Positions 21,460 through 33,100 of a stretch of 64,000 nucleotides of DNA are shown here, one piece after another. The stretch's first letter is position 1; each line of letters opens with the position of its first letter. Made by a program: the position numbers and the translations under genes. The DNA lies in NCBI GenBank assembly GCA_002099365.1, contig MSED01000001.1:2356001-2420000 (forward strand), in the 5' to 3' direction. The notes beneath the pieces are model-generated. The model saw nothing but the letters and a program-made list of their open reading frames with translations, was not told where the DNA came from and searched no databases. This DNA comes from Phialophora verrucosa. Its lineage: Eukaryota > Ascomycota > Eurotiomycetes > Chaetothyriales > Herpotrichiellaceae.

Positions 21460-22822
21460 TCAGGCCTCTGGCGACGAGCTGTTCCGCCTGGGAGGTCTTG
21501 CATCTCTCCTATCCTCTCCATCATTCCATGTCCTCTTCCGGCCACCGCCTCTCCATCCGCCGCCATAGTTTGATCGCTTGTGGCGATAGTCCCTCTCCGG
21601 TCGATCTCGATCATCAAGTCTATTCTCGGTTGAAGGAGCCGGGTGTGTCTCAACCCATTCCTCCAGCACTTTCGTGATTTTTGGGCCCCAGATATCCTCT
21701 CCAGCGTTCAGGTCCTCCCATGCGAGCGCGGGCACAAACTCTTCTGGAGTGGGTTCAATGTTGGTGAATTGCCCTTGCTTGCTGCGGACCAAGGCCGCCA
21801 TCGTTCCGTACGAGCCACAAGCAGTTCCAAGGTCGTATGCGAATGAGCGAACATAGAAGCCACTACTGACGGTTAGGCGTATGCGGGCGGCCGGTGCATT
21901 TGCTGGCTCCGGCTCAAGTGTCCCTATGTCGTGAGTGTGCAATGCCGCCTTCTTGTCAGGAGGGAGATTGTTGGAATCGCGGAAGTCCTTGTATCTCTCG
22001 CTTGGAGGAGTCCGCGGCCTCGTAGGTTCTGTCTCTTGGCCCAGGAACCTTTTGGTCGACTCTGCTCCAGCGATGAGCTTTTGCGCAACAGCCTTCTCCT
22101 CATCGGTTGCTTGCTCAGCAGGCCATCTGTAATTATGCTCGCCTGGGGCATAGTAATCAAGAAGCGTACACTCCGAGATCTCAATGTCCCGGCTTTCCAA
22201 CTGTCGAGGTAATTCTTTGCCACTTCTCGCATATTCGTACAGCTTCATGCCTTGGACCTTGATAGCACTGTAAATTGGTGGAATCTGCTTCATCTTCCCT
22301 TGGAATTGGGTCAACTTGTCGACAACCACGTCGCGAGTGATGTTGCCGGTTGAAGCCTCCGCGACTACTTTACCCATGATGTCGTAGGTGTCGGTGCTTT
22401 TGCCAAAGAGAACCACCGTCTCATAGGTCTTCTTACAGCCTAAAAAGTCGGGGAGCGATTTGGAGCCTCGACCGATCCCGACAATCAAGACGCCAGTCGC
22501 CAGAGGGTCCAAGGTGCCGCCGTGGCCCATCTTGAAAATCTGATCATCGCTCGTCCTTTTCCGACGTTTCGGCTGGTGACGCTCTTGCGCTTCCCTGGCC
22601 TTTTTGGTTTGCTCAAGTAGTGGCGCAAATGTCTTAGAGTCTGCGAACGCATGCTGGAGATCGCGAAGAACCTGGGCAGAAGAGACGCTTGGTGGTTTGC
22701 TGACAGCTAATGGATGACGAATATGCCAGTTAGGGTTTGTACGCGAAAATAGGAAATGTCTTGGGAGAGGAATCGGCCTCACCGAAGACGCCTTCGAGGA
22801 GCTTCCCCGATGGCTGTGCCAT
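21460..22822 (-). CDS. pus4: tRNA pseudouridine-55 synthase Pus4 (TruB family)
   Basis: Exon 1 (22822-22783, 40 nt) and exon 2 (22706-21460) flank a 76 bp intron with a CTAAC branch and TAG acceptor; 428 residues. The join gives GVFAVSKPPSVSS, the usual TruB start. The catalytic motif is GHGGTLDPLATGVL, whose Asp is the nucleophile. KTYETVVLFGKSTDTYD and SGFYVRSFAYDLG are further TruB blocks. It converts U55 of tRNAs to pseudouridine in the T-loop, in nucleus and mitochondria in yeast. The C-terminus carries an Arg/Gly/Asp-rich tail (YRHKRSNYGGG onwards, about 50 residues) that is low-complexity. A Lys/Arg patch before the catalytic motif (PKRRKRTSDD) could be a nuclear signal. Confidence 0.94.
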
Positions 22823-23247
22823 CCTGACAATCAAAGACGGCCTCATACACCAGAAGAGATGTAGGAAGCAGCTGCAGTTTGACAGAGTCACCCAGGAATG
22901 CGTGTTCCCATCTTGTAAAAGCAAGATCGAAGGAGTCGAGCACAGGGTTTAGCGAAGGATCTCCACGTGACGCTAAGATGCTTGCGCATGGCTGCGATTC
23001 GTCTCGCTCCCCCCTCCATCACGTCCAGCCTCTTGTCTCGTTACTCTAGCAGAATGACACTGGTACATTTCTTCCTCGATCCACGCGAATCCACGCCGAC
23101 ATCAGCCGTGGTCGACATCGAATCCATGCTTCCTTTGCATTCACAATCCCACACGAGCCCAGGGCACTGACGCGCGTTTGCCTGCCCACAACAGTGGACC
23201 CATCGACCAGGCCGCAGCATGAGCCTGCCACCCTGCTGCCTTTGGAC
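22823..23247. promoter_or_regulatory. Divergent spacer between pus4 and the RFTS-domain gene
   Basis: 425 bp between the two predicted ATGs. A plus-strand frame (22967-23170) runs through it without recognisable content. It could hide a short upstream exon of the RFTS gene, because that frame stays open back to 23194. Confidence 0.4.
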
Positions 23248-24843
23248 ATGGGCACTCTGCCGGAAGAACGCGTGCTAAAAGCCCTCGACCCTCCTCCAGA
23301 CGACGTCAATAAATGGCCAGACTTCGCGCTGCGAGAAGTAAAGATCTTCTACCAGGGCAAAGGCCGATATGCGGATCTGCTTCAGGCTTCGGACGAGACA
23401 CCTCTATGCGTGGTGGGCGAGTTGATGCCTCTAGATGACGAGCAGGAGCATCTGGCATTAACAGAAAACCCCACCCGCGCCAGAATAAAGATAGACAATG
23501 TCACAAACTACAGTTTTGGTCAAGATGACAACGGGAAGCCTGTCATCTGGGCTGCGGGCAAAGCAGGCTGGTACGAGATATCGCCCTCTGACCGCTACCT
23601 GAGCCACTACAACGATACGGTCGAGGCCATCGATCTATTCTATTTTATGGTCGACCAACACAATAAGCTGCCGCGGAAACAACAGCGATTCGGCTTCAAG
23701 ATAGATCCCTTTCTCACAGATTACCAGGAGCATACGGGTTACAGGATTGATGATGATGACGAAGCCATAGAGACAATCCACAAGCATCACCGATTCCTGC
23801 TCAAGCAGATGATAGAGGAGCGGGAAGAGATTGACTGGTCCCACACATATCTTTGGAAGCATCTGGCCGAAACATATCCCGATGAGCTGGAAGAACTGAG
23901 AGTCACCCTAGCACGTCTGAACCAGACCGATCAACCAATGGAGCACTCATCGTCATCGTCATCATCTCCCTCCTCTTCTTCCTCAGATGGGGAGGAAGAG
24001 TCAGGGGATGAAGAAGTAAAGGAGAATGCATCGCGAGCCAATGCACCCGAAGCGTCAGACGACCCCGGCGTACAGTCTGGCAAAGACGAGTCCGAAGACA
24101 CCTCCGAGACAGCTAGCAGTGGTTCAGAGGACGACAAACCCGAGCCAATTGACTGGACCAAACCGATCTGGGACATGCTCAATGTCCTCCGCAAATCTGC
24201 AAACTTCAACATGCGCCACTGCGGCATAGACCAAGCCGCTGCAGAACTCGAAAAACTCCCCGTATTCGAAGGTACCCATTCGGACGCAGTCGCGGCCTTC
24301 GAACGCTCAGCAGAACCGCTCCTGAAACTCATGAACGAGGCCAAATTGCGCAAGAAATTCAATTGGTCTACCCGGAGAATCTACGACGAATTAGCGGCTA
24401 CGCTCGCGGATGAAGTGGCTGAGGAAACGATCAAGACGCCAGGCAAACCGGGGAACAGAGAGAAACAGCGACATCGGATGAAATCCGTGCTGCGGCCCAG
24501 TGGGGCCAGTAAGTCACATAAACGTGCTCGAGGCACAGTCGACGAGGATGAGGATGAAGAGATGGAGGACGTGCCGGTCTCGTCCCCCGTTGCTCGACGT
24601 CAAGGTGCTGCTGCGCTTTCCACGAGGGTCAGGGCAGCCACAGTCGACTCGGCCGCCAGTCGAGAAGACAGTCCGAGTCGACAGCTAAATGGTCATTTCG
24701 ACCCGTACGCATTGCCGGAGTTGCCGCCTGGGCCGGAGGCCCAAGAAATGCTCGACCTTGTCGCACAAGAGGCGAAGCGAGTGGGTCGGCAGAACCAGAC
24801 GGGCCATCTGAAAGAGTTTCTGGGCCAATGGGTGGTCGAGTGA
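23248..24843 (+). CDS. RFTS (DNMT1 replication-foci) domain protein, standalone
   Basis: The frame is open from 23194, but the first ATG is at 23248 (MGTLPEERVLKAL), giving 531 residues. Residues about 15-150 resemble the fungal replication-foci-targeting fold, with phrases such as DFALREVKIFY, GELMPLDDEQEHL and WAAGKAGWYEISPS. No cytosine methyltransferase domain follows. A Ser-rich/acidic linker (around residues 235-310) leads to a helical domain (IWDMLNVLRKSANFNMRHCG) and a basic tail. In DNMT1 the RFTS binds ubiquitinated H3; in fission yeast Raf2, an RFTS sits in the Clr4 heterochromatin complex. A chromatin role here is inference from domain similarity. An upstream exon cannot be excluded, since CAACAG at 23188-23193 could be an acceptor. 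Confidence 0.7.
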   Translation: MGTLPEERVLKALDPPPDDVNKWPDFALREVKIFYQGKGRYADLLQASDETPLCVVGELMPLDDEQEHLALTENPTRARIKIDNVTNYSFGQDDNGKPVIWAAGKAGWYEISPSDRYLSHYNDTVEAIDLFYFMVDQHNKLPRKQQRFGFKIDPFLTDYQEHTGYRIDDDDEAIETIHKHHRFLLKQMIEEREEIDWSHTYLWKHLAETYPDELEELRVTLARLNQTDQPMEHSSSSSSSPSSSSSDGEEESGDEEVKENASRANAPEASDDPGVQSGKDESEDTSETASSGSEDDKPEPIDWTKPIWDMLNVLRKSANFNMRHCGIDQAAAELEKLPVFEGTHSDAVAAFERSAEPLLKLMNEAKLRKKFNWSTRRIYDELAATLADEVAEETIKTPGKPGNREKQRHRMKSVLRPSGASKSHKRARGTVDEDEDEEMEDVPVSSPVARRQGAAALSTRVRAATVDSAASREDSPSRQLNGHFDPYALPELPPGPEAQEMLDLVAQEAKRVGRQNQTGHLKEFLGQWVVE

Positions 24844-25056
24844 ATCATCCAGCGGAACATTGACGATGGCGCTGGGCTGGACGGCTATGTCGAGATTAAA
24901 GATCCTGGCATGAACGAAGGCATGCATTTGTATGATTATGATACCCCCATTTGTGCTTTGATAGCTGTTTCGCTTCTGTCTGTGGCGGAAGAAGCAACAG
25001 AACCAGAATCCAAATATCTTTTCATCATTTCATCAAAGTTCCGCGTGGGTGGGCTC

Positions 25057-26353
25057 TCACCGAGCCGCCGATCTCTTGCTCTTGCCCGGTCTCTTTGCCT
25101 TCACCTTGGCTCCTCCTTTCCCTTTCATCCTCGCGGCGGAGAAGCCCCGTATGTCCGAGCTGCTGGCGGCATCACCACTTTTCGAATGCCTCTTCTTGCC
25201 TCCAAACCCATATTTCTGATCCCGCTTCTGCCTCTTTGCATTGAACCCGGGTCCTCGTTCGCGACCGGAGCGATCCTTCGAACCGGCCTTTTCGACGTCG
25301 ACGGTCTGGAAGAGATCCTCGTCCAGATTCCCCTCGGCGACTTTGCCCGTGTCGGCACCTTTCCGTTCTACTCGCTACGTCAGCAGCCAGCCATGCAGAA
25401 CACACACATACACCCATGCCATGCCTTGCCATGCCAGGCCCTGCATGTACCACAATGCAAGACCGGGGAAGGGGGGACGTACTTCTCTTCAACTCCTTGA
25501 TCCTGTCCAGCGTGGTTTTCTTCTCCTTGGCCCGTTCCTGCTCTTTGGCAACTTGCACGGCCTTGCCGAATTTGCGGGCGTCACGCAACTTGCGCGCCTC
25601 CTCTGCGGCCTTCTTGCCTGCTGCTTCATCGTACATCTTCTGCTTGACCCGACCCATTTGTTCGTCCGTCTTGACCATCTCGGCGAAATAGTCGGCAGGT
25701 CGGGAGAAGGGGATGCCTTCGGATTTGAGGAGGTCGCGCGCCGAGAGCACCGCCGTGCGCGCGATGCGGTAGAACTCGAGTTCGCGGGTCAAATCGTCGT
25801 TGGGGTCGGGGACGGATTCGCTCGCGGGAGGCAGCGAGGAGACGAGGGAGTTGTGGTGGTGGAATGGTGTGGTTTTCGGGTTCTTCACCACGGCGATGCG
25901 GGTTCGTGAGGCGACCAGCGCGGGACCGTTGTTGATGGTCATCTTCTGGTAGGGGACCGTGTCCTCCAGGTCGGAGTCTTCGAGGTCTGATACGGGGACG
26001 TCGGATTCATTTTCTGGTTCAGACGCTGAGCCGGCAGCGTCGCTGATTTGGACGGGCTGTGGTATCGTGGTGTTGGCTTTATCGTCCTCATCGGCTGCAT
26101 TCTCCTCTTCGTCGAACTCGGCAAAGTCGTCCTTCTCGGCTGGTTCAACATTCTCTTGGTCCTCCTCTCCCATGGGCAACGCCTGCTCTTTGTTCTGTAC
26201 CACATCCTCCTCCTTCTCAGCTTGCTCTGAAGCATCCAGTTTCTGCCTCTTCCGTTTCTCGGCCGCTTTCACTTGTGCTTTTCTTTTCTCGGCCTGGTAG
26301 TCGCGGCCCTTGTGTGCGTCTAGTGCGGCGAGTAATTTGCTCTTCTTCGCCAT
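25057..26353 (-). CDS. ebp2: 60S ribosome biogenesis factor Ebp2
   Basis: Exon 1 (26353-25483) and exon 2 (25367-25057) flank a 115 bp intron (GTACGT donor, CTGAC branch); 393 residues. The N-terminus is Lys-rich, the middle acidic (DFAEFDEEENAADEDD, SDLEDSDLED). The conserved Ebp2 core covers about residues 170-300, with DLTRELEFYRIA, GIPFSRPADYFAEMVKTDEQM and KFGKAVQVAKEQERAKEKK. The C-terminus is a basic nucleolar tail (KRQKRDQKYGFGGKKRH). Ebp2 acts in the nucleolus in 27S pre-rRNA processing and assembly of early 60S particles with Rrs1 and Brx1. Frame continuity fixes the acceptor at GAGTAG (25368): only this choice yields the typical KRKGAD junction. The long intron carries CCATGC reiterations. 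Confidence 0.93.
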
Positions 26354-27041
26354 CTTGCCAAAAGTTTGCCTCGGGCTAGCTGTGACGCAGTGGTAGCCTT
26401 GTGTACGAACGAATAGGATATCAATCACTCGACGCTCTCAAAAAAAGTTGTAGGAGTCGGGGAAATTTTCAGGTTGGAGTTCCTCCGCAAAGGTGCCTAC
26501 CGCCTATTGGCGGAGTGTGCCATGAAGGTACGAGTACGGAGGACCAAACCGCCGGTATGAACAAAGATCGAGGCACTCGGCTAGATTGCCGTCTTTGCTC
26601 TCTACCAGCTGGCTGGCCGCCAGCCTCGAGCCTTTGCGGTAAGTGAACTGCTTCCATTAGGTGATGGTAGTGACTCCGTCACGAGCAACTTCCTCATCCT
26701 AAGCGTCCCAGCACCGGTGCGAAGTGAAGTGGTCTGGCTGACCTGGTCGCTGGCCAGGCGACATGTGTCTCAGGTGAAGAATCCCGTGCACCCACCCTTG
26801 CTCGCTTGCGAGTCTCACATTCCACTTCTCCGCAAACGAGCACGAGTACACGCATTCCACCCATTGTCCCCCAGCGCCCTGCCTTGCGCACACACAAACA
26901 CAAACACGCCAAACAAGGCCGTGTAACATGAATATCAACATGGTAAGTCCAAGTCTACAGTACAAAAAGGAAACAAGCGTCTCCTCGTGGCCGTCAAGCG
27001 GCGCAGACACGTTCCCTTTCTTCCCACCCATTTAGCGGACG
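26354..27041. promoter_or_regulatory. Divergent spacer between ebp2 and the HSBP1-like gene
   Basis: 688 bp between the two ATGs, with a GTACGAGTACGG motif at 26528-26539 and a CACACACAAACACAAACAC run near 26890-26908. No supported gene. A leader intron for the plus-strand gene is possible (GTAAGT at 26943) but unproven. Confidence 0.4.
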
Positions 27042-27395
27042 ATGCCTAACGGGACGTATTTCCAGTCGTCGCCCACCCCGCCGCCCCTTCCCGCCGGAAT
27101 CGCCACCAGCCCTCCCCTCGCGGCGCACCATACACACGCCACGCACGCCGCAGCGGCGCCGCCGCCGTCGGAGACCGGCCAAGAAGCCGCGGCGAAGCTC
27201 GCCGAGGCGATCGACGACTTCCTGGGCGATTTGGAGAAGAAATTCAAGGGCATCAGTGATGAGATCCTCACCAAGCTGGACGATATGGCCGAGCGGTGTG
27301 ATCGGTTGGAGCAGGAGATGCTCGCGAAAGAGACGAGCAGCACTGCGCTGGAGGGCCTCGGGCCGAAGGGTCCGGGCAGCCAGGCGTCTGGGTGA
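27042..27395 (+). CDS. Heat-shock-factor-binding protein 1 (HSBP1)-like coiled coil
   Basis: An intronless frame of 117 residues. The first 50 are Pro/Ala/His-rich and low-complexity. Residues about 55-95 (AIDDFLGDLEKKFKGISDEI, then LTKLDDMAERCDRLEQEM) show a heptad pattern and the spacing of HSBP1, including the DDM-x-x-R-x-D-x-LE core. Animal HSBP1 trimers bind the HSF1 trimerisation domain and dampen the heat-shock response, and also take part in WASH complex assembly. The function in fungi is little studied, so only family membership is claimed. The long Pro-rich N-terminal extension is unusual for a protein that is about 76 residues in animals. The small size explains why it could be overlooked. 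Confidence 0.7.
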   Translation: MPNGTYFQSSPTPPPLPAGIATSPPLAAHHTHATHAAAAPPPSETGQEAAAKLAEAIDDFLGDLEKKFKGISDEILTKLDDMAERCDRLEQEMLAKETSSTALEGLGPKGPGSQASG

Positions 27396-27995
27396 AGGTC
27401 ACTGTGCGGGCTTGAGGGACTCGTGAGTTCCATTGAACGGTCTGGGAGATCTGAGTGTGGTGTATGAGTCATACATGTGCGTGTCCGGGAAGGTTGCGTT
27501 CGCGCGAGAGTCTCGGCTTGACGCAAAAGAGAAGGAAGCTCTCCACGCAGTCTTGCGATGGAGATGGTACAGCACACCAAGGAAGGAGAGGAACGATAAA
27601 AGGCTGAAGCTTTGTGAATTCGAGCTCACGAGCAGCAAGCAGTCTCTTCCGGGTTGCGGTGGATGGGGACGAGAGGAGAGGCTGGGCCTCTGAAAAGGGC
27701 AGACGACGCGGGGAGGAGCACATCTCCTATCCCAGTCTTCAACCCGATAGCAGCTGTGCAGTCGACTTGGAGAGAGCTAGGGAAGCGGGCGCGGGCACGG
27801 GCACGGGCACGAAGAGCAGACTACGACATCAACCACACGATGGCAGGTAAAACATGACAATATCCTTTTTGAACTCCTGGTGATACCTACCTACCTATGC
27901 CAATGTACAGATTTCACTACCAGCCGAGTAACTCCTTCCTCCCCGCCAGGCATTTTTGACGCCCGAGTCGCAGGGTTTCTCGTAGAAACAGGACC
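27396..27995. other. Intergenic region between convergent HSBP1-like and PDI genes
   Basis: 600 bp with no supported gene. A short GGGCAC tandem run lies at 27789-27809. The two genes converge here. Confidence 0.55.
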
Positions 27996-29176
27996 TTACA
28001 GTTCGCTCTTCTCCTCAGGCTCCTTAACCAAGAACTTGGCGAGGATGTTGCTTCTCTTTTGCAAGTCATCGATCTTCTCCGGTGCGAGACCGCCCTTCTT
28101 CAAGAGACCAGCTAGCCTGGTCTGCTCTTTCATGGCGTACTCGGGGTTTCCCGTCAATTTGGACAGCGCACGGAGGTAGTAATCGACGGACGAGTTCTTG
28201 AGGTCCTTGGCCGCGTTCTTGATCTCAGCCACGAGGTTCTCCGCGTCCTTGAGACCGTTCGCGGTGATGTACTTGGAGAGAAGAGAGTCGATGACCTCGA
28301 TGGTCCCGGCTTGCGAGTTCAACGTCCCGCCCGGGGCTCTGTATGTGCCGGCCTTGGCGTTGATGAATTCGACGAGGGCCTCTTCGCTTCTTGCTCCGCT
28401 ATATGATTCCGCCTCCTTGGAGCCCTTGGGGAAGAACTTGATGGTCGGATAGCCTGTGATGCCTTGGTCCTGGGCCGTGGCCTTTGAGTTCTCTGCTTCG
28501 GCGTCGACCTTGGCGATCAGGACATTAGGCTCGCTGGCGAAGTCGGCGGCAACCTTCTCCCATGTTGGAGCGAGGGTTTTGCAGTCTGGAGTGTCGTCGA
28601 GGGAATAGATTAGCGCCTGCCGTCCATCTCCATGTTTGGGAAACACAACTTACGACCACACCACGGAGCGGTGAATGCGACGAGCACATCCTTGTCACCC
28701 CCGATCTCAGTCTTGAAGGTCGAGTCCGTCAACATCTCCACGTGGCTAGGCGCCTTCTTGGGGCCCTTCGCCTTCACGCCGCTCTTCTCACTGACGAACG
28801 CAGTCAAACTCTCTAGGTCTCGGCCGCCGTTGTAGTCCTCCGGCTCGGATCCGGGCTTGCCATCGAACCACTTCAGCGTCGGAAATCCTTGGACGCCAAA
28901 TCTCTTGCCCAGATCTTTGTGCTTGTCGGCATCGACATTTGCGATCGTGACTTTGTTGCCCGAGGCCGCGAAGGCGGTGGCCAGCTCTTCATAGACGGGA
29001 GCGAGGTTCTTGCAGTGCCCGCACCAAGGGGCAAAGAACTCGACCAGAGCGGGCTTGCCGGACTCGAAGATGACTGTGTCGAAGTTGGAAGGGATCAGGT
29101 TGATCACGTCGGAGGCGGAGGCAAGGAGGGGCAGCGCGAGGGTTGCGAGCGGGAGGAACGAGCGTAGTTGCACCAT
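27996..29176 (-). CDS. tigA: Protein disulfide isomerase, Erp38/TigA type (two thioredoxin domains plus ERp29-C)
   Basis: Exon 1 (29176-28654) and exon 2 (28585-27996) flank a 68 bp intron that splits the His codon of the second active site; 370 residues. A signal peptide covers residues 1-21 (RSFLPLATLALPLLASAS). Two thioredoxin domains each carry CGHC (52-55 and 173-176), with cis-Pro in GFPTLKWF and GYPTIKFF. The last 110 residues form the helical ERp29 C-terminal domain (LDLKNSSVDYYLRALSKL-like). It makes, breaks and reshuffles disulfides in the ER lumen. The C-terminus is KSEL, a non-canonical form of HDEL/KDEL, so retrieval may be weaker or variant. Regulation by the unfolded protein response is expected for the family but no element was identified. 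Confidence 0.94.
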
Positions 29177-30197
29177 GGTGGCGCTCTGTTGCGTAGACTG
29201 GTGAGGATATAATGGTGTTCAAAAGGCTCAAGGGAGTTTCAAGAGCAGGGAGGAAGTCCAAGTTCAACAAAGGCGAGGGGGATGGAGGAGGTGGATTGGA
29301 TAGTCAATCACTCAGAATATATTCTTTGGTGGCGCCGCTTTTGGTGCCCTGAAGCATGTGGATTTCCAAGCAGATCCCTGAAATGTCTGCGTCTACGCCG
29401 AGGAGGAGAACAAGGACACCTTGCCTTAACCGCACAGCCTCGTGGACGGTTGCAGATCAATCTATCTTTGTCCTCTGCTTAACTAACAGCCCGATTAGTA
29501 TCCTCTGCAACGTGTGAAGTGTCCCTCAATCACTGTTTAGTCTACATTGACTGACGGGAGTGATGTAGCAACGTGGTTCACTGTGACCGTCTCTGATGCT
29601 TGATCGACCAGATGTTTAGTCATTGGTAGAAGCATGTCAACGAGAACCCCAGGAGAATTAGGGAGAGCATGTACGACTCACGCGCGTCCGTCTGTGAAGG
29701 CAGAGGCAAAGTCCTTGTGCGTCATGGTTCTATCTCGATCAAGATTAAAGCCATTTGTGACTTCGCCTCTACTCGGAGCCGGTCCTCGTTGATCCACGCG
29801 CGCTTCGTCTCCAGCCTTGCAGTCGGTGTCCTTTTGCTGAAGATGACATTGTCGAGCCCCCGGGATGTGCCTGTCATTCGATGTCGGCTACAGCACGACC
29901 GATTGTATCCAAAAAGTTCGCGTGTTTCCAAAAGATTGAGCAGATCACAGAGGTCAAGAAACAAGATCTTCCCCGGTGCAGACATTAATTTAAGGGTATG
30001 TAGAACGACTGTGCTCTCTCATAAAAGGCTGGAATCCAAATGTAGAACTCTGTAGGTCGTTCAAGTTATCAACAGCATTTCAACACCGCCATTCGCCATC
30101 GCTTGTTGCTCGTCGTGCAGGGAACCACCAGCTATGCAAAAGTTCGTCATCCATTGGAGTCAATTTGCTTCTCCTGGGCTTGATCCCGTACTTTTCC
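29177..30197. other. Intergenic region, no gene seen
   Basis: 1.0 kb between the PDI ATG and the ADF-H/PH gene stop, both minus strand. Frames here (for example 29669-30055 plus) lack domains and look random. It should contain the PDI promoter. Confidence 0.55.
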
Positions 30198-33100
30198 TCA
30201 TCTGGCCCCGTATAATTGAAGGTATGCAGAATGGGCGTCAACAAGCACTGCCAGATTGGTCAATATGGGTCGTGGAGAGATATCGGGAGGACAAACTTAC
30301 TTTGCAGCACTTGTTGCTGAAACTGCTTGCTTTCGCACGCACACTGTATACACCTGCCATCTTTCAAGTCAAGTATGACGCTGCAAGCCATCTCTTCCCG
30401 TTCGTAATCGGGCAAGGTTGGTCGCTTGAAATCGCCCAGGTGATATTTGCGACTGACACTTTTCATGCTACCTTCTGTTGCGGGCGGTGAAAAGATCAAG
30501 TATCCTTGGTCATCGATCCTCATAAAGCGCCGCTTCCACAAGAAAGTCTCGGGAAATTGTACGTTGACATCTCCTATGTCGACAACGTGAAGTAGCGAGT
30601 CAGCTATCGAGTTCTCTCGGGTCAGGTCCTGGTGGTCTTGGCCGTAACTTGGTTGAGGTTGATGAGACTCTGCTTTCACCGGCGATTGTTGTTTGTTGCG
30701 CGAGCTGGTGAGATTCGACATCCGCTTCATGAGTCTGCTGGTCATTGACGTTCTTGTCCTGTCCTCGCTTATGGATGCGGCATCGCTGGTGGACCTAGCG
30801 CCGTGCCTCTTGTTGTTGCCCGACTTGGAAATCTTGCTGTGATTCGATTCAGAGCGAGGGAGGTTCGGGTGGGAGTTTGACCGATGTGAAGAAAAGGAAA
30901 ATCGGCCTCGTTCGGATTTCGTTGGGCTCTTAACCCTTGGTTGATTGGCAGCCAGGCTCTGGTCAGAGTGCTGGTCGTGCTTCTCATGTTCGACAATTAA
31001 GGGACTTCTGTATAGATTCAAAGGAGCGTGGTAGTTGGAACTGGGGGCGAGAGGAGGATGCTTGCTGTTTTGATCGCGGACAATACGTGCTGTCACGGAG
31101 ATGGTCTCACCCTTCTGGGACGATCCGCGGGCATCAACCGATGGGCGTCGCAGTTCTTTCACAGCGGCTGAAGAATGAGGATCATACTGGGCCCCTGTCA
31201 TCGGTAAGGTTTTTGGAGGTGAATTGTCGGTCGACGCGTTGGGGGTCTGTTGTTGGTTGGAAAGGAACGACGAGCGTTTCATGAAAGCTGAAAAGGCAGA
31301 GGTTCCGGCACTGGTCTCGCGGATGGGCTGTCGCGGAGGGCTTGCTTCCTTTGTCCTTAGCACTTCCAATGCTTTGATGCGTTTTGAAATACCTGTGCCG
31401 AGTGTAGCCTTCTTCGTAAGGGGGACTGAGACTGGCTCCGCAGGTAATGGTGGCCACTGCGGCAGGGCCGTTGACACGCTGCGCACGCTTCCACTCGCGG
31501 ATCTGCCGCGTTCAGGTGTGGTGGCGGGGCTGCGTCGGCTCGTTGAGTGGCTGGTAGTGGGAGGCTTGTTGACGATCTCACGAAGACGATCAGAGCTTCC
31601 TTTGGCCATGATTGGAGTTACTGGGGTACGCGCCACAGATATTGGCTTAGCTTCATGGACGGTGGCGGTGTGTATCTCGTCTATCAACGAGTCATCTTCG
31701 GAAAGGTCTGATGCCGAAGCATTGTTGTTTGGCAGCAGCTTCAGAGGCTCTGGTGGTCCGAGGCGCCTTGACTTCTTGGGTGAAGAGGGTTCTGCTGTTG
31801 ATGTGACCACCGGAGGGGGCCTCTGAGCCTCCAAGTCTGGCTGAGGTCTGATCTCGACGACACGTGTGTCTGCTTTCTTGTCTGGTCCTGTTTCCAGATA
31901 GGCCAGCGCAACCTTTACGTCGACGTCAGGGTCAGGTCCGGGCTCGATTGCAGCAATAGACGTGGTCGAACTGCTTGACGGTCTTATATCGGCTGAATCT
32001 GCTGTCTCCGCGCTGGTCTTGTCGTCCTCCGCGAAGGCTTTCGGTGTAAGTGACGAGCTGGTGGCCGAAGACAGCGACCGGCGGGAATGGGAGGTATCGT
32101 CATGTTCGCTGACGGAAGAGGCTTTGGTCGACGGTTCTTCGGAGATGTTTGTCATAATCGTCGGGGATGTTGTGTAAGAGGATTGGGTCAATTTCGACTC
32201 CTCGTCAAGATTCGAGAGCTGCTCCTGGCTAGGAATCGACGACAAACGAGTACTTGAAGTATTCGTGCTTAGACTTGACTCTGAAGCACTCTGGGTGTGC
32301 ATATCCGGTGTTGAGGGTGCCGCCGAAGCTCTTTGGGCCAATAGCATATTCCTTTTCCTCAGTTGCAGAGCCTTCATCAATCGTACCTTTTCTGGGGTTG
32401 CTGTAAACGCATCCCCGGTGACGGAAGATGGTCGTATTATCGCGGAACGACTATCGCCTGGGCTATATGGTGATCGAAGAAAAGATGGCGATGGAAGGGG
32501 AGGAGCGCCGTTGACCGACTGGCTCGAAGTTGCAAATCGACCAGGAACACTCCGGGTCGACTGCTGTGAGCCGGGTCTAAGCCCCAGACTGACCAGAGAC
32601 TTATTGTTGACTCGAATAGAGGTGGGGAGATTAGCCACCGGCCGTATACTCGTGCTGCTGTCGGTTGTGCCAGATGTTTTAGGACGTCCAGTCGGTTCGA
32701 CATGTGGACGCGGGCCTAGCTTCTTCTTCTTGGGCTTCACTGTTGCATAAGAGGTCACGTTACTACTCCATAGGCTGATACTGTCCGATTCAGCGGCTGA
32801 AAGGTGACGAGTGTGAGGGCGAGGGGTCGTCTGACTGGAGGAATCCGCTGCTGTTGCGGCTGTGGCACCCAAGAGGATATTGCTCGTGGTGTCGAAATCT
32901 GGAGCTGTGGGTGGTTCTCCCTCGCTAGTAGAGGGCGGTGTCGGCTCAGGCGTCGCTGGGAGCGATTTGTCTGTGATAATCGACGGTCGAGGTGAAGGTA
33001 GGGGAGAGCCAGACAACTTGGGGGACGCAAGCAGACTTTCCTTCCGTGGAGGATGCAGGTTCTTTTCCTGTGAGGAGTCGGCATTGCTGCTGGGAGTGCC

